A DNA stretch of 39,016 bases from an uncultured Rubrobacteraceae bacterium (GTDB lineage Bacteria; Actinomycetota; Rubrobacteria; Rubrobacterales; Rubrobacteraceae): NCBI GenBank assembly GCA_902805975.1, contig CADCUT010000092.1, forward strand, positions 1-39,016. Direction: 5' to 3'. Numbering within the stretch: position 1 is the stretch's first letter; each line of letters begins with the position of its first letter. A model generated the notes under the pieces. That model made no database searches, was not told the origin of the DNA, and saw only the letters and a program-made list of their open reading frames with translations. Below, in pieces: positions 7,424 to 15,239 of the stretch. The position numbers and the translations under genes are program-made.

Positions 7424-8413
7424 ATGTCATTGAGCGCCTCGCTCGTTGGAATAGGCATCGTCCAGACCGTGCTCTACCTGCTGTTCGTCAGGGCCATCGA
7501 CCTCTACGAACGCGAGTCCTTGCGGTACGTGATCCCGGTCTTCATCTGGGGATTTGCGGTGGCGACCACGCTCTCTCTGGTGTTCAACACCATTGCGTCG
7601 ATCACGATCAGCAGCCTCGCCGGCAACCAGGCTGCCTCCTTTTTCACGGCGGTGTTCGTGGCGCCGCCGGTGGAGGAGACGACGAAGGGCCTGGCGCTCC
7701 TCATTGCCTTCCTCATAGCTTACGCGGCGGCGCGCAGGAGAGGACTCGTCGAGTTCGCCGGCGTCATGGACGGGATCGTCTACGGCTCCGCGGTCGGTTT
7801 CGGCTTCGCCATAGCAGAAGACATCCTCTACGGGCTCCAGTATGGCTCCGAGACCTTCGTGGTGCGCAGGATTTTCGGCGGCTTCGCCCACGCGGCCTTT
7901 ACCTCGCTCACGGGGATCGGGATCGGCCTGATCCCGTGGGTCCAGAGCAGGTTCTTGAAGGTGCTGCTGCCCCTAATCGGGCTCGCGGGGGCGATCCTGC
8001 TTCACGCGACTTTCAACTTTATGGCGACGACGTTCGGGCCCGTGGCCTACGTGGTGCTGTTCTGCGTGATCCTCTTCTACGTTATTCTCATAATACTGTG
8101 GCTATGGATGGAGCGGCGCATCATCCGCAACGAGTTACGCGAGGAGGTGGAGGCCGGCACGATCACCGCCGAGGAGTACTCCATTCTGCCGAGCTACTTC
8201 CGAAAGACGGGCTACTATATCGGCCTGCTCCTCAGGGGACGCTTCGGGACGTGGTCCCGCGCGCGCAAGGTCCACGGGGCCGCCGTGGAGCTGGCCGTCT
8301 CCAAACGCCTCGCCCGCCGCTCTGATACGGCGATCCGGCGCGACCGGGTCCTGGCTTTGCGCAGCAAGATAGGAAGGCTAAGGGGAGAGGCCGCCCTCGG
8401 GACGGCCACCTGA
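7424..8413 (+). CDS. PrsW-family intramembrane protease
   Basis: A polytopic membrane protein of 329 residues in the PrsW glutamic-type protease family, related in motif layout to CAAX proteases. The motifs are PPVEETTKG (EExxK-like, near residues 83-91), DGIVYGSAVGFGFAIAEDIL (near 118-137), HAAFTSLTG (near 154) and LLHATFNF (near 189-196), which carry the expected acidic and histidine residues in helices. In Bacillus PrsW performs site-1 cleavage of an anti-sigma factor; the substrate here is unknown and no anti-sigma gene is adjacent. The C-terminal 100 residues are cytosolic, basic and helical. GGAGG nine bases before the ATG supports the start. It begins a long unidirectional gene run that ends in the cobalamin genes. 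Confidence 0.85.
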   Translation: MSLSASLVGIGIVQTVLYLLFVRAIDLYERESLRYVIPVFIWGFAVATTLSLVFNTIASITISSLAGNQAASFFTAVFVAPPVEETTKGLALLIAFLIAYAAARRRGLVEFAGVMDGIVYGSAVGFGFAIAEDILYGLQYGSETFVVRRIFGGFAHAAFTSLTGIGIGLIPWVQSRFLKVLLPLIGLAGAILLHATFNFMATTFGPVAYVVLFCVILFYVILIILWLWMERRIIRNELREEVEAGTITAEEYSILPSYFRKTGYYIGLLLRGRFGTWSRARKVHGAAVELAVSKRLARRSDTAIRRDRVLALRSKIGRLRGEAALGTAT

Positions 8414-8430
8414 GCGCGCCCGCCTCCGGT

Positions 8431-9003
8431 GTGATCCTCGCCGGCGGAGGGAGCCGCCGGATGGGCCGCGACAAGCTGCTCCTGAGGGTCGGCGCTGAGA
8501 CACTCGTCGAGCGCGTCACGGGCGTGCTCTCGGCCCGTTGCGATGAGGTGATCCTGGCCGGCGGCGGTACGGCGCCGCCTGGCGTCCTTACTGTCGGGGA
8601 CGACCGTCCCGGGCAGGGCCCCCTCGCCGGCATGGAGGCAGGGCTCGCGGCGGCCCGCTTCCCGCGCGTCTTCGTTGCGGCCGGGGACATGCCTTTCCTG
8701 AGCACCGACCTCGTCGCACATCTTCTCCGGGTCCTGCGGGAAAGCGGGGCGCTTGCCGCCGTTCCAGATGATGGGGGGCGCACGCATCCGCTCTGCGCCG
8801 CCTATTCTCGCGAGGTGCTGCCCCGCCTCCGTTCCGCCCTGGACGGTGGTGTTCGGGCCGCGCGCGAGTTTCTGCGCGGGCTGGACCCGGTCGTCTACGT
8901 GCCGAGAGCGGATCTGCGTTCCCTGGGGGACCCTGACCTCCTCTTGATGAACGTCAACTCGCCCGACGACCTCGCGCGGGCAAGGGCCGCGGTCGGCGCT
9001 TGA
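8431..9003 (+). CDS. mobA: Molybdenum cofactor guanylyltransferase MobA
   Basis: Transfers GMP from GTP to molybdopterin to make the guanine-dinucleotide cofactor. The N-terminal ILAGGGSRRMGRDKLL is the nucleotide-binding loop, followed by DDRPGQGPLAGMEAGL, VFVAAGDMPFLS and the terminal MNVNSPDDLARA; all are classic for MobA. Its length of 190 is typical. The GTG at 8431 starts right at the first strand and no Shine-Dalgarno is seen; a CTG overlapping the prsW stop (8410) would give a more typical N-terminus, so the start is uncertain. No molybdoenzyme or other moco gene is in the window. Because it lies upstream of cobalamin genes, a CobY-like guanylyl transfer to cobinamide was considered, but CobU is present and the motifs are those of MobA. 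Confidence 0.88.
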   Translation: MILAGGGSRRMGRDKLLLRVGAETLVERVTGVLSARCDEVILAGGGTAPPGVLTVGDDRPGQGPLAGMEAGLAAARFPRVFVAAGDMPFLSTDLVAHLLRVLRESGALAAVPDDGGRTHPLCAAYSREVLPRLRSALDGGVRAAREFLRGLDPVVYVPRADLRSLGDPDLLLMNVNSPDDLARARAAVGA

Positions 9004-9596
9004 GCCAGATGATCTCCGGGGGCATCGTGGGCGAGCTTCGTCGCCTGCTCGGGGTCTATCTCGGAGATAAACAGGCCCCAGATACCGCAGCGGACCGGCC
9101 CCGGTACGCGGTCGTGCTCGGGACGCAGGTTCTGGCCGGGGGTAGGCCGAGCCGCACGCTCGACGCCAGGGTGCGGCACGCGGCCTGGCTCTACGCGGCG
9201 GGGCGGGTTGACCGGGTCCTGGTAACGGGCGGGCTCGGGAGGCACCCGCCGACCGAGGCCGAGGTGATGGCGCGCATCCTGCGGAAAGAGGGGGTGCCGG
9301 GGGAGGCCATCCGGGTGGAAGACAAGGCCGAGAGCACGTGGGACTCCGCGCGTCTCGTGGCGGCGCTCGTGGCAGGGGAGGGGGTAGAGGAGGTGCTCGT
9401 GGTCACCGATCCGCTTCACTGCGTTCGGACGGCCGCGGCGTTCGGGCGGGCCGGGCTCATCGCGTGGGCGGAGCCCGTGTATAGTAGCCCGATGTGGCGG
9501 GTGCCCTGGCTGCGCCGGGGGCAATTTCTGCGGGAAAGCGGGGCGTTGGTCTGGTACAGGGTGAGGTACGGGGTGGGGGCGCGCTCCCGGCGGTAG
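9000..9596 (+). CDS. YdcF-like DUF218 protein
   Basis: A 198-residue DUF218/YdcF-family protein, an alpha/beta fold that binds SAM or nucleotides in E. coli YdcF and includes SanA-like envelope proteins; function is generally undefined. The family pattern is clear: YAVVLGTQVLAGGRPSRTLD, then RHAAWLYAAGRVDRVLVTGG, TEAEVM, the AESTWDSA motif and EVLVVTDPLHCVRTAAAFG. No signal peptide is seen, so it is probably cytosolic. The TTG at 9000 overlaps the mobA stop; an ATG at 9009 is the alternative. Its 3' end overlaps the next gene by about 100 bases. Confidence 0.85.
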   Translation: MSQMISGGIVGELRRLLGVYLGDKQAPDTAADRPRYAVVLGTQVLAGGRPSRTLDARVRHAAWLYAAGRVDRVLVTGGLGRHPPTEAEVMARILRKEGVPGEAIRVEDKAESTWDSARLVAALVAGEGVEEVLVVTDPLHCVRTAAAFGRAGLIAWAEPVYSSPMWRVPWLRRGQFLRESGALVWYRVRYGVGARSRR

Positions 9597-10441
9597 CCGT
9601 CGGGGTCATCGCCGTCTCCGCGGCGGCCGTCATGATCCGGCTGGCCGACGCCCCGGCGCTCGCCGTCGCGTTCTGGCGCTGCGCCCTCGGGGTGGTGATC
9701 CTGCTTCCCCCCGCGCTCCTGAGGAGGGACAGGTTTCCGAAAGGCAAGACCCTCTACGTCGGGATCGCCTCCGGGGTCGCGCTCGGGGCGCACTTCGGGT
9801 TCTGGATCTCCTCGCTTGACTACACGAGCGTCGCCGCCAGCGTGGTGCTCGTCAGCAACACGCCGGTCTTCGTCGCGATCCTCGCGTACCTGATCTTCGG
9901 TGAGAAGACCGCACCCCTCTCCTTCGCGGGCATCCTGGTCGCGCTGGCGGGGACGGTCGTGATCGCGCAGGACGATTCGGCCGGGTCTGCGGCAGTTCTC
10001 GGGAACGTGCTCGCGCTCCTCGGCGCCCTGACGTTCACGGTGTACGTGCTCGTCGGGCGCTCCCAGCGCTCGGGCGCCGAGCCCGTGGGCGTCCTGCCGT
10101 ACTCGATCGTTCTCTACTCGGCCGCCGCCGCGGCCCTGCTGCCCGCCGCCCTCCTGTCGGGCGACCGGGTCTGGGGGTACGGGTGGGAGACGTGGTTCTG
10201 GCTGCTGGCGATAACGGTTGGGCCGCAGATCCTGGGCCACACGGTCTTTAACTGGGCCCTGCGCTACGTGGAGGCGTCTGTCATCTCAGGCACCGTGCTC
10301 GCGGAGCCCGTGATCGCCGCGCTGCTGGCCTGGCTGGTGCTCTCGGAGCGGCCCGGGACCGCCACGCTCGTCGGCGGCGCGGTCGTCCTCGCGGGGATCT
10401 TCCTCCTGTTGAGGGGCCGTCGCCCGGCGGTTGCCGCGTAG
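9494..10441 (+). CDS. EamA/DMT superfamily transporter
   Basis: A membrane transporter of 315 residues with about ten hydrophobic helices in two EamA repeats (about 35-165 and 175-305), ending in a short basic tail. Typical motifs are FWRCALGVVILLPPALLRR, ALGAHFGFWISSLDYTSVAA with VVLVSNTPVFVAIL, and in the second repeat the ISGTVLAEPVIAALLAWL segment. Substrates of the family are metabolites or drugs; here none can be named. The only conventional in-frame start before helix 1 is the GTG at 9494, making an unusually long overlap (103 bases) with the upstream gene. A non-standard start further down cannot be excluded. Confidence 0.88.
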   Translation: MAGALAAPGAISAGKRGVGLVQGEVRGGGALPAVAVGVIAVSAAAVMIRLADAPALAVAFWRCALGVVILLPPALLRRDRFPKGKTLYVGIASGVALGAHFGFWISSLDYTSVAASVVLVSNTPVFVAILAYLIFGEKTAPLSFAGILVALAGTVVIAQDDSAGSAAVLGNVLALLGALTFTVYVLVGRSQRSGAEPVGVLPYSIVLYSAAAAALLPAALLSGDRVWGYGWETWFWLLAITVGPQILGHTVFNWALRYVEASVISGTVLAEPVIAALLAWLVLSERPGTATLVGGAVVLAGIFLLLRGRRPAVAA

Positions 10442-10486
10442 GGCGCCCCTTAGGCCGGAGCGGCAGGGATCACACCGTGCCCGCCG

Positions 10487-11173
10487 GTGTATGTTGTATT
10501 CTGGACACTCGCGCAGAGTCTACCGGGGAGCGAATTGGGACCGATCAGAACAGGGCTATTCTATGGAATGCTGGCGGGGGTCGTAGCCCTCGTTGCGGAG
10601 CTTTACTTCCTCTTTCTGGACCCTGCATCGACGACGGATTGGGTGCTTGCCGTGGTCGGTTCGTACCGGACGCGGCTCTCGCTGGCGGCGTTCCTGTTTC
10701 TCGCCATCCTCGCCGCGATAAGGATGCGGCCTACCAGGCCCGACCCGGAGGCTTCTTACGGCTCCCTGCTGCTGCGGGATAGCACGCTTGCCGCGACCGT
10801 GGTGGCGTTCGCCGTCGGGACGGTCTTGCTGCTGACGACGCTCCTGCAGGCGACCGTGCTCGCTGATGACATGCGCGCCTACGCCAGGGAGGCCGCGCCG
10901 AAGGTCGTCGGCTACGTCAACGGGGTGCGGGAGGAGATCCAGGACCGCCGCCGCGAAGAGGGCCAGTCGCCCGAAGAGGTGAACGACGTCCCACCCCCGG
11001 CAGACGTCGCGCAGGTCGAAGAGTCCTTCGGCCCGCCGGCCCCAAGGGACCTCGGACGCTCCATGGCGAACTTCGTCCTCAGGGCCATCCTCCTCGGGAC
11101 GGCAGGCGCCGTCGTCGGCCTCCTGCGCGGTCGCCGCAAGGGTGGGCCGGGCGGGGCGCCAGAGAACGGATGA
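10487..11173 (+). CDS. Membrane protein of unknown function upstream of cbiB
   Basis: I do not recognise this 228-residue protein. It has hydrophobic helices at about 22-45, 60-82 and 98-122, a long charged section (about 125-190) with EEIQDRRREEGQSPEEVNDV and Pro-rich sequence, then a last hydrophobic segment (about 198-215) and a basic GRRKGG tail. The charged section may be a coiled or disordered extracytoplasmic or cytoplasmic loop. The stop overlaps the cbiB start (ATGA), so it is translated with the cobalamin genes. It does not show the His-rich signatures of CbtA/CbtB or the motifs of known cobalt transporters. The GTG at 10487 is the longest choice; an ATG at 10568 would delete 27 residues. 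Confidence 0.7.
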   Translation: MYVVFWTLAQSLPGSELGPIRTGLFYGMLAGVVALVAELYFLFLDPASTTDWVLAVVGSYRTRLSLAAFLFLAILAAIRMRPTRPDPEASYGSLLLRDSTLAATVVAFAVGTVLLLTTLLQATVLADDMRAYAREAAPKVVGYVNGVREEIQDRRREEGQSPEEVNDVPPPADVAQVEESFGPPAPRDLGRSMANFVLRAILLGTAGAVVGLLRGRRKGGPGGAPENG

Positions 11174-12105
11174 GGTCCAACAACGCGACCGTCGTCGCGG
11201 CGGCCCTGATGCTCGACGCCCTCTTCGGGGAACCGCCGGAGTCGCTCCACCCGACCGTCTGGATGGGACGCGCCATCGCGGCCTACGAGGGACCCGCGCT
11301 CCGGCTCACGAATCCGAACAGCCGCCGGGCCGCGGGTGTCCTCCTCGCCGCGTCCCTCCCCACGGTCGCGTTTCTCTCTGGGCGCGCGCTGCTGCGGGCC
11401 GTGCCCCGTGGAGCGCGTCCGGCGGTCGGGGCGGTCCTGATCTCCACCACCCTCTCCATGCGGGGCCTCGGCACGGCCGCGAACACGGTGCAGGCCGAGT
11501 TGGCCTGCGGGCGGCTGGGGGAGGCGCGCGCCCGGGTGGGGGAGTTCGTCGGGCGTGACACGGCCGGCCTCTCCGAACCGGAGGTCTGCCGGGCGGCCGT
11601 GGAGTCCGTCGCGGAGAACACCAGCGATGGCGTCGTGGGACCGATATTCTACGGGCTGCTGTTCGGCGCCCCGGGGGCGCTGGCCTACAAGGCGGTCAAC
11701 ACCGTCGATTCGATGGTCGGGTACAGGAACCCGCGCTACCTGGATCTGGGCCGGGCCGGAGCCCGGCTGGATGACTTGGCGAACCTGATCCCCGCCCGCC
11801 TCACGGTGCTGGCGGTCGCGGCGGCCTCGCGCTCCCCGGTCCGGGTACTGGCGACCTCCCTCCGCTACGGCCCGCTCACGGCGAGCCCCAACGCCGGGTA
11901 CGCTGAGGCCGCCTTCGCAGGCGCCCTGGACGTGCGGCTCGGCGGCACTAACTTCTACGGGGGTGTGGAGAGTCGCGGTCCATCGCTTGGAAACGGACGG
12001 CCGCCGGCCACGGATGACGTCGGCCGGGCCGTTGCCCTGATGCGCCGGGCGTGTGTCGCGATCCCGCTCGTTGCCCTGCTCCTGCAATGGGGACGACGTG
12101 GCTGA
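11170..12105 (+). CDS. cbiB: Adenosylcobinamide-phosphate synthase CbiB
   Basis: Membrane enzyme that attaches (R)-1-aminopropan-2-ol O-2-phosphate to adenosylcobyric acid. The 311 residues show family landmarks: LDALFGEPPESLHPTVWMG at the N-terminus, then AELACGRLGEARARVGEFVG with the RDT motif, the AVESVAENTSDGVVGPIFYG signature near residues 140-165, the YKAVNTVDSMVGYRN motif and GLNYGGV-like NFYGGV near the end. Also called CobD in the aerobic nomenclature. It overlaps the membrane protein upstream by four bases and cobD/cobC downstream by eight, so all are one translational unit. Confidence 0.95.
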   Translation: MRSNNATVVAAALMLDALFGEPPESLHPTVWMGRAIAAYEGPALRLTNPNSRRAAGVLLAASLPTVAFLSGRALLRAVPRGARPAVGAVLISTTLSMRGLGTAANTVQAELACGRLGEARARVGEFVGRDTAGLSEPEVCRAAVESVAENTSDGVVGPIFYGLLFGAPGALAYKAVNTVDSMVGYRNPRYLDLGRAGARLDDLANLIPARLTVLAVAAASRSPVRVLATSLRYGPLTASPNAGYAEAAFAGALDVRLGGTNFYGGVESRGPSLGNGRPPATDDVGRAVALMRRACVAIPLVALLLQWGRRG

Positions 12106-13168
12106 GGGCTGGGCGGAGCACCCCGGCACCCGACACCACGGGGCGCACGGCGCGGCGGCGGCGCGGCTGCTGGACGTTCCCGAGTCGGACTTTCTCGACT
12201 TCAGCCAGAACATCAACCCGCTCGGCGCGCCCCCGGCGGCCCTTGAAGCTGCCCGGCGGGCGCTCGACGAGGACGCCGGACGCTACCCGGACCTTTCGTA
12301 TCACGACCTGCGCGGGGCCCTCGCCGCTTACGTGGGTGTGGACCCGGGATCGGTGGTGCCGACAAACGGCGGCGCAGAGGCCCTCTTCCTCGCCGCCCGC
12401 GCCGCCGGGAAGCGTGGGACCGCCCTGATCCCCGAGCCCACCTTCAGCGAGTACGCGCCCGCCGCCGAAGCCGCCGGGCTGTCCCCGCTGCGCCGCGTGG
12501 CCCGCAACGCAGAGGACGGGTTCAGGCTCGACCCGGAGGCACTCGCGGACCTCGACGGAGTCTCGGTCGTCTTTCTCTGCAACCCGAACAACCCGACGGG
12601 CGGGGCGCTCGGAAGGCGAGAAGTACTCGAGATCTCAGACCGCGTCCGGGAGGCCGGGGCCGTGCTCGTCGTGGATGAGGCGTTCGTGGATTTCGTGCCG
12701 GAGGTCTCCGTGGCCGATATGGTGGACGATCACCTCTTCGTCGCGAGGTCATTCACCAAGTTCTTCGCCATACCAGGTTTGAGGCTTGGGTGCCTGATCC
12801 TCCCCGACGCCCCGCGGGCGCAGGCGCTGCAACCCTCCTGGCCGGTGAACGCGGTCGCCGCCGCCGCCGGAACCGCCGCCGCCCGCGACACGGGCTTCGC
12901 CCGGAGATCCATCCGGGAGGTGACCCGGCTGCGGGAGGATCTCGCCGCGGCCCTCGCCGCGCTGCCGGGGCTTACGGTCTTTCCCGGCGCGGCGAACTTC
13001 CTGCTCGTCCGCGGTCCCGAGGGCCTGACGGAGAATCTGGCCCAGAGGGGTGTGCTGGTACGGGGTTGCGCGCCGTTCGCGGGCCTGGGTCCGGCCTTCT
13101 TCCGGGTCGCCGTGCGCGCGGAGCACCAGAATGGGGCGCTGGTTGACGCCGTCAGGGGGGCGTTGTAG
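12098..13168 (+). CDS. cobD: L-threonine-O-3-phosphate decarboxylase
   Basis: A PLP enzyme (fold type I aminotransferase family) that makes aminopropanol phosphate for the nucleotide loop of cobalamin; the name in Pseudomonas nomenclature is CobC. The N-terminus HGAHGAAAARLL and DFSQNINPLGAPP are hallmarks, followed by PTNGGAEALFLAARA, the FLCNPNNPTGG motif, VVDEAFVDF and the PLP lysine in RSFTKFFAIPGLRLG. Its length of 356 is normal. I prefer the GTG at 12098, which sits after a GGGGA and overlaps the cbiB stop by eight bases, over a GTG 45 bases upstream. It supplies the substrate that CbiB uses, so the order fits the chemistry. Confidence 0.93.
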   Translation: MAEGWAEHPGTRHHGAHGAAAARLLDVPESDFLDFSQNINPLGAPPAALEAARRALDEDAGRYPDLSYHDLRGALAAYVGVDPGSVVPTNGGAEALFLAARAAGKRGTALIPEPTFSEYAPAAEAAGLSPLRRVARNAEDGFRLDPEALADLDGVSVVFLCNPNNPTGGALGRREVLEISDRVREAGAVLVVDEAFVDFVPEVSVADMVDDHLFVARSFTKFFAIPGLRLGCLILPDAPRAQALQPSWPVNAVAAAAGTAAARDTGFARRSIREVTRLREDLAAALAALPGLTVFPGAANFLLVRGPEGLTENLAQRGVLVRGCAPFAGLGPAFFRVAVRAEHQNGALVDAVRGAL

Positions 13169-13170
13169 GC

Positions 13171-13677
13171 GTCAGGGCGCTCATCCTCGGCGGGGCGCGC
13201 AGCGGCAAGAGCCTCTACGCCGAGCGTATGGCCGGCTCTCTAGGCGGGCGCGTCCTCTACGTGGCCACGGCGCTGCCGAACGACGACCCGGACCTGCGGC
13301 GCAGGGTACGCGTCCATCAGGAGCGGCGGCCGGCAGCGTGGGGCACGGTGGAGGCGGGCGACCTCACCCGGGTGCCGGAGGAGGCGGAGCACTGGGACGC
13401 CGTGCTCCTGGATTCGCTAACGCTGTGGGTCTCGGCGCAGCTCTATGTCGTCGGAGAAGATGAGACGCTCGCTGGCCTCGGGAGGTTTCTGGAGGAGATC
13501 TCCGCGCACGGTACGCCGTTCGTGCTGGTGAGCGATGAGGTGGGGCTTGGCGTCGTGCCCGAGAGCGCGGAAGGCCGGACCTTCCGGGACGTTCTCGGGG
13601 CCGCGAACCAGCGGGCCGCCGCCGCCGCGGAAGAGGTCCACCTGTGTGTCGCCGGGATCGGGGTCAGGATCAAGTAA
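13171..13677 (+). CDS. cobU: Adenosylcobinamide kinase/guanylyltransferase CobU, odd start
   Basis: Bifunctional enzyme that phosphorylates adenosylcobinamide and then transfers GMP to it. The reading frame contains the Walker A loop LGGARSGKS, the VRVHQERRPAAWGTVEAGDL guanylylation segment, LLDSLTLWVSAQL, LVSDEVGLGVVP and the NQRAAAAAEEV ending, all diagnostic. The first ATG in frame is at 13228, which would cut off the Walker A loop. Upstream the frame stays open to 13147 but holds no ATG, GTG or TTG. A GTC at 13171, ten bases after AGGGGGG, would give RALILGGARSGKS right after the start, exactly the normal N-terminus. Either a non-standard GTC start is used, or a base has changed (GTG to GTC) or been misread. 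I list it as a gene because the rest is intact. Confidence 0.88.
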   Translation, partial: VRALILGGARSGKSLYAERMAGSLGGRVLYVATALPNDDPDLRRRVRVHQERRPAAWGTVEAGDLTRVPEEAEHWDAVLLDSLTLWVSAQLYVVGEDETLAGLGRFLEEISAHGTPFVLVSDEVGLGVVPESAEGRTFRDVLGAANQRAAAAAEEVHLCVAGIGVRIK

Positions 13678-14409
13678 TTGCGCGCCCTGCTCTCTTTCTT
13701 CACCGTCCTCCCCGTGGGGGCCGCCTCCCTGGACGACGCTGCCCGCGCGGTCCACCTGCTCCCGCTGGTCGGCCTCTTCACGGGCTCGTTCGGCGCGCTA
13801 CTGGTCTTGCTCGCGTTTGTCCTTCCGCCCCCGGTCGCCGCCGTCCTGGCGCTCGGGGGCGTGCTCCTCGCCGCCGGATTCCACCACGCCGACGGCGTCC
13901 TCGACGTGGGGGACGCACTCATGGTGCGCGGGAGCCCGTCGCGCCGCCGCGCGGTCCTCAAGGACATCAGGGTCGGTATCGGAGGCATAGGCGCCCTCTT
14001 TCTGGTCTACGCCCCCGCCGCGACGGCACTCGCCGCCCTTGCGGCAGCGTCCCCCTTGCGGGCCGCCGCGACGCTCCTCGCCGCCGAGGTTGCCGTCCGC
14101 TCGACGATGCTCCTGATGCTCGCCTTCGGCCGGCCCGCCGAACCGGACTCCTTGTCTACTCCTTTCGTAGAGGCGCTCACGGGTTCGCGCCGAACGCTCG
14201 GTATCGCGATAGCTATACTCGCCCCGCTTCCCTTCTTGTTACCGGCCGGTATCGTCGGCGTGCCCGCCGCACTCTGCGTCTTTCTGTCCGCATCGTCCGG
14301 GCTTGTGGTGTCGGGCCGCGCTTTCGGGGGCATCGGCGGCGACAGCGTGGGGGCCACCGGGGAACTGACGAGAACGCTCCTGCTGGTGGGCATCTCCGTT
14401 ACGGCCTAG
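13678..14409 (+). CDS. cobS: Adenosylcobinamide-GDP ribazoletransferase CobS
   Basis: Membrane enzyme that joins adenosylcobinamide-GDP and alpha-ribazole (phosphate), the last step of adenosylcobalamin assembly. The 243 residues contain FFTVLPVG at the N-terminus, the metal-binding signature FHHADGVLDVGDALM near residues 68-82 followed by RRRAVLKDIRVGIGG, and six or more hydrophobic helices. The C-terminal GGDSVGATGE motif is also typical. The TTG start abuts the cobU stop codon with no spacer. It closes the long plus-strand run; no alpha-ribazole synthesis genes (cobT) are adjacent, though the histidine phosphatase at 4316-4981 could in principle be the missing phosphatase. Confidence 0.94.
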   Translation: MRALLSFFTVLPVGAASLDDAARAVHLLPLVGLFTGSFGALLVLLAFVLPPPVAAVLALGGVLLAAGFHHADGVLDVGDALMVRGSPSRRRAVLKDIRVGIGGIGALFLVYAPAATALAALAAASPLRAAATLLAAEVAVRSTMLLMLAFGRPAEPDSLSTPFVEALTGSRRTLGIAIAILAPLPFLLPAGIVGVPAALCVFLSASSGLVVSGRAFGGIGGDSVGATGELTRTLLLVGISVTA

Positions 14410-14496
14410 GCCAACCACGACGGCCTTTCCGTTACTTTTCACGAACTCCGAGCCCTTTCGTATGGTTCTGGTGTAGGCCCCATGACCTTCGGCGTC

Positions 14497-15144
14497 CTAG
14501 TAGCCGAGCTTCTCCCGGACGAGCACGATGGTGCTGCGCTCGGGGTTGGCCTCGGACTCGACGATGAGGGTCTTGCGCATGGCGCTCGGCTGGCCGTAGG
14601 CGACGCGGGCGCGGATGTCCTCCAGCGGCCAGCTGTAGGTGCGCAGACGCCGCATCGCGGTGTCGAGGTCTGGGACGAGCTTGTGCCAGCCCACGACCAG
14701 GACGACCCGGCCGGCGCCGAAGGCATAGAGGGCGAGCTGGCTGCCGGTCGCCGACGTGGCCACCAGGGTGCCATCGCGCGTGACGGCATGAACGCTGCCG
14801 ACGACGACGTCGGCGGAGGCGCCGAGCCTGCGGATGTCTTCCGCCTGGGTCGCGAAGTCCATGGCGTATATGCGCGGGCGGACGGCGTCGTAGTGTCCCG
14901 ATGTGTTGATCTCCTCGTCGATCCCGATGGCCTTCAGGGTCTCCGAAGACATCGTGAACACGCTGCGCCCGGCCGGCAAACTGTCCAGGACGGCCCCGCG
15001 CGCGGCGTCGGCGTCTTGGGCTACCACGACCGCATGGCCGCGCCCGCGAAGCGCCCGGGCAGTATCCTGAAGCGCCTCCTCGCCCGCCCCCTCGGCGAAC
15101 GACTCATCCAGGGTCAACCCGTGCTCGGTGGTCTTCGTGGTCAT
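14497..15144 (-). CDS. LUD domain protein (LutC/YkgG-like)
   Basis: A 215-residue protein built from a single LUD domain, the fold of LutB and LutC in lactate utilisation. Landmarks are ARALRGRGHAVVVAQDADAA, then a VFTMSSETLKAIGID stretch, DVVVGSVHAVTRDGTLVATS with SATGSQLALYAFGAG, and VVGWHKLVPDLDTAM. Stand-alone LUD proteins of unknown biochemical role are common; no LutA or LutB is present here, so lactate oxidation is not shown. It starts at an ATG with GGAAA upstream and is divergent from an HxlR regulator, with a palindrome between them, which suggests it is the regulator's target. Confidence 0.85.
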   Translation of the reverse strand: MTTKTTEHGLTLDESFAEGAGEEALQDTARALRGRGHAVVVAQDADAARGAVLDSLPAGRSVFTMSSETLKAIGIDEEINTSGHYDAVRPRIYAMDFATQAEDIRRLGASADVVVGSVHAVTRDGTLVATSATGSQLALYAFGAGRVVLVVGWHKLVPDLDTAMRRLRTYSWPLEDIRARVAYGQPSAMRKTLIVESEANPERSTIVLVREKLGY

Positions 15145-15166
15145 TCGTTTCCTTTCTTTTTATTGG

Positions 15167-15187
15167 TTACTATCATAAATATAGTAA
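15167..15187. promoter_or_regulatory. Palindromic operator between LUD gene and hxlR
   Basis: TTACTAT at 15167-15173 and ATAGTAA at 15181-15187 form a perfect 7+7+7 palindrome with an AT-rich spacer, in otherwise GC-rich DNA; the arms extend to GTTACTAT and ATAGTAAGTAAC. Its position just upstream of the LUD gene start makes it a likely HxlR-binding site. Confidence 0.6.
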
Positions 15188-15227
15188 GTAACGACCAGTT
15201 GTCAACTAAGCCGACTGTCCAGTGGCG

Positions 15228-15233
15228 TATAAT
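15228..15233 (+). promoter_or_regulatory. -10 box of hxlR, probably leaderless
   Basis: A perfect TATAAT ends seven bases before the GTG at 15240, so transcription would begin at or next to that start codon. A TTGTCA at 15199-15204 is 23 bases away, too far for a standard -35. Confidence 0.5.
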
Positions 15234-15239
15234 GGCCGT

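Noticed and set aside
8431-9003. CobY-like cobinamide guanylyltransferase instead of MobA
   Set aside because: Motifs through the terminal NVNSPDDL are those of MobA and a CobU is encoded downstream.
10442-11169. Cobalamin riboswitch ahead of cbiB
   Set aside because: No B12-box-like sequence in the short gap or in the preceding leader regions of the run.
10912-12216. 434-codon minus-strand open frame
   Set aside because: Opposite strand of cbiB and its neighbour; low-complexity Arg/Gly/Pro content.
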